64,000 nucleotides of DNA, taken from positions 94,641 through 158,640 of the forward strand of contig UQZX01000003.1 in assembly GCA_900545525.1 (NCBI GenBank), in the 5' to 3' direction. The translations under genes were made by a program, and so were the position numbers. Of the stretch, positions 63,345 to 64,000 are shown in pieces. How positions within the stretch are numbered: position 1 is the first letter of the stretch; each line of letters opens with the position of its first letter. The stretch is from an uncultured Prevotella sp. Lineage in GTDB: Bacteria > Bacteroidota > Bacteroidia > Bacteroidales > Bacteroidaceae. The notes below the pieces were generated by a model, which was given only the letters and a program-made list of their open reading frames with translations, had not been told where the DNA came from and did not search any database.

Positions 63345-64000
63345 TCAATCTCTTCTAAAAATATCCCTCGTATACACCTTATCCTGTACATCATCAAGAC
63401 AAGCGTCATACCTGTTAGCTATAATCGCATGGCTTTGCTTCTTGAATTCATCAAGATTATTCACAACACGACTGCCGAAAAATGTGCTGCCGTCTTCGAG
63501 CGTAGGCTCGTAAATGATGACTTCGGCTCCCTTTGCCTTGACGCGTTTCATCACACCCTGTATAGATGACTGGCGGAAGTTGTCTGAGTTCGACTTCATG
63601 GTCAGGCGATAAACTCCCACGGTCACCTGTTTCTCAGACTGGCGGTCATAACCGTTTGCAGAGTTGTAATCATAATAGCCGGCTTTATGGAGCACTTGGT
63701 CGGCAATAAAGTCCTTACGGGTGCGGTTGCTCTCCACAATTGCCTCAATGAGGTTCTCGGGCACATCAGCATAGTTGGCAAGCAGCTGCTTGGTGTCTTT
63801 GGGCAGGCAATAGCCGCCATAACCAAACGACGGGTTGTTGTAATGCCGACCGATACGAGGGTCGAGGCTTACACCATCGATGATGGCCTGAGTGTCAAGA
63901 CCTTTTACCTCGGCGTATGTATCAAGCTCATTAAAATAAGACACGCGCAGAGCAAGATAGGTGTTGGCGAAGAGCTTGACCGCCTCGGCCTCCTTCAGTC
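63345..64000 (-). CDS. UDP-glucose/GDP-mannose dehydrogenase family protein, 5' part beyond window
   Basis: Open to the window edge; 218 codons seen (63345-64000). Reads ...LKEAEAVKLFANTYLALRVSYFNELDTYAE, the central dimer helix of UDP-sugar dehydrogenases. It continues with FGYGGYCLPKDTKQLLANY containing the catalytic Cys, and the C-terminal domain (KQVTVGVYRLTMKSNSDNFRQSSIQGVM). It oxidises a UDP-sugar to the uronic acid, supplying charged residues for the polysaccharide. The N-terminal NAD-binding half lies outside. Substrate (UDP-Glc, UDP-ManNAc or similar) cannot be settled. Confidence 0.88.
   Translation of the reverse strand, partial: LKEAEAVKLFANTYLALRVSYFNELDTYAEVKGLDTQAIIDGVSLDPRIGRHYNNPSFGYGGYCLPKDTKQLLANYADVPENLIEAIVESNRTRKDFIADQVLHKAGYYDYNSANGYDRQSEKQVTVGVYRLTMKSNSDNFRQSSIQGVMKRVKAKGAEVIIYEPTLEDGSTFFGSRVVNNLDEFKKQSHAIIANRYDACLDDVQDKVYTRDIFRRD

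Overview
The window looks like a chromosome segment of a Bacteroidales bacterium, most likely Prevotella or a close relative. The reasons are the short archaeal/eukaryote-type ProRS, the GG-Bacteroidales peptide-maturation family, peptidase family M49 with HECLGH, an SpvB/YD-repeat toxin next to a protein with a type IX secretion-like tail, lipoproteins with S-C lipoboxes, and repeated promoter elements of the Bacteroidetes form (-33 TTTG, -7 TAnnTTTG). No rRNA, tRNA, CRISPR array or intact insertion sequence was recognised.

Layout. (1) 0.1-11.9 kb, housekeeping: comF and proS (minus); an OmpA-like lipoprotein, mtgA and a UvrD/PcrA helicase (plus); then a tight minus-strand run fur-like / purA / hisS / pectin-type GDSL esterase / phytase-like protein. 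Short-period intergenic arrays sit here: 9-nt units at 891-956 and 4000-4089, and 22-nt units at 6519-6628. (2) 12.3-26.1 kb, a polymorphic-toxin locus on the minus strand. A 2168-residue SpvB/FG-GAP/YD-repeat protein with a GIY-YIG-like tip is followed by its candidate immunity gene. Next comes a displaced 'orphan' core-plus-tip module carrying a type 23 toxin domain, then a graveyard of small immunity-like genes: two DUF2019 paralogues, a frameshifted two-repeat protein, several lipoproteins and relics of older toxin cores and immunity genes. (3) 26.4-38.0 kb, a RiPP locus of the GG-Bacteroidales type: DUF3244-like protein, double-glycine precursor, radical SAM maturase, pseudo-rSAM partner, outer-membrane barrel, small unknown protein, peptidase-containing ABC transporter and HlyD protein. 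Directly upstream is a membrane TPR regulator. A near-consensus promoter with two identical 18-bp repeats lies between regulator and operon. (4) 38.2-44.7 kb: aquaporin, DNA-alkylation-repair-like protein, M49 peptidase, AraC regulator, SF2 helicase with WG repeats. (5) 44.7-64.0 kb, a surface-polysaccharide cluster on the minus strand: UDP-sugar dehydrogenase (cut by the window end), Wzy-like polymerase, Wzx flippase, about ten glycosyltransferases, two acyltransferases, a WecG-type enzyme and a nucleotidyltransferase-like protein. It is interrupted by a plus-strand AAA/DUF4143 ATPase with three palindromic sites in front of it and by a decayed capsule glycosyltransferase.

How the parts work together. 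The RiPP operon holds everything needed to make, modify, cleave and export a peptide, plus a membrane-bound regulator that could sense an outside signal. The toxin locus shows the main protein, one spare tip module and immunity genes for past tips, the arrangement expected when tips are swapped by recombination in the shared 977-bp core. The polysaccharide cluster has flippase, polymerase and sugar-activating enzyme, consistent with a Wzx/Wzy capsule or exopolysaccharide. All function statements are based on reading motifs by eye; no database search was run.
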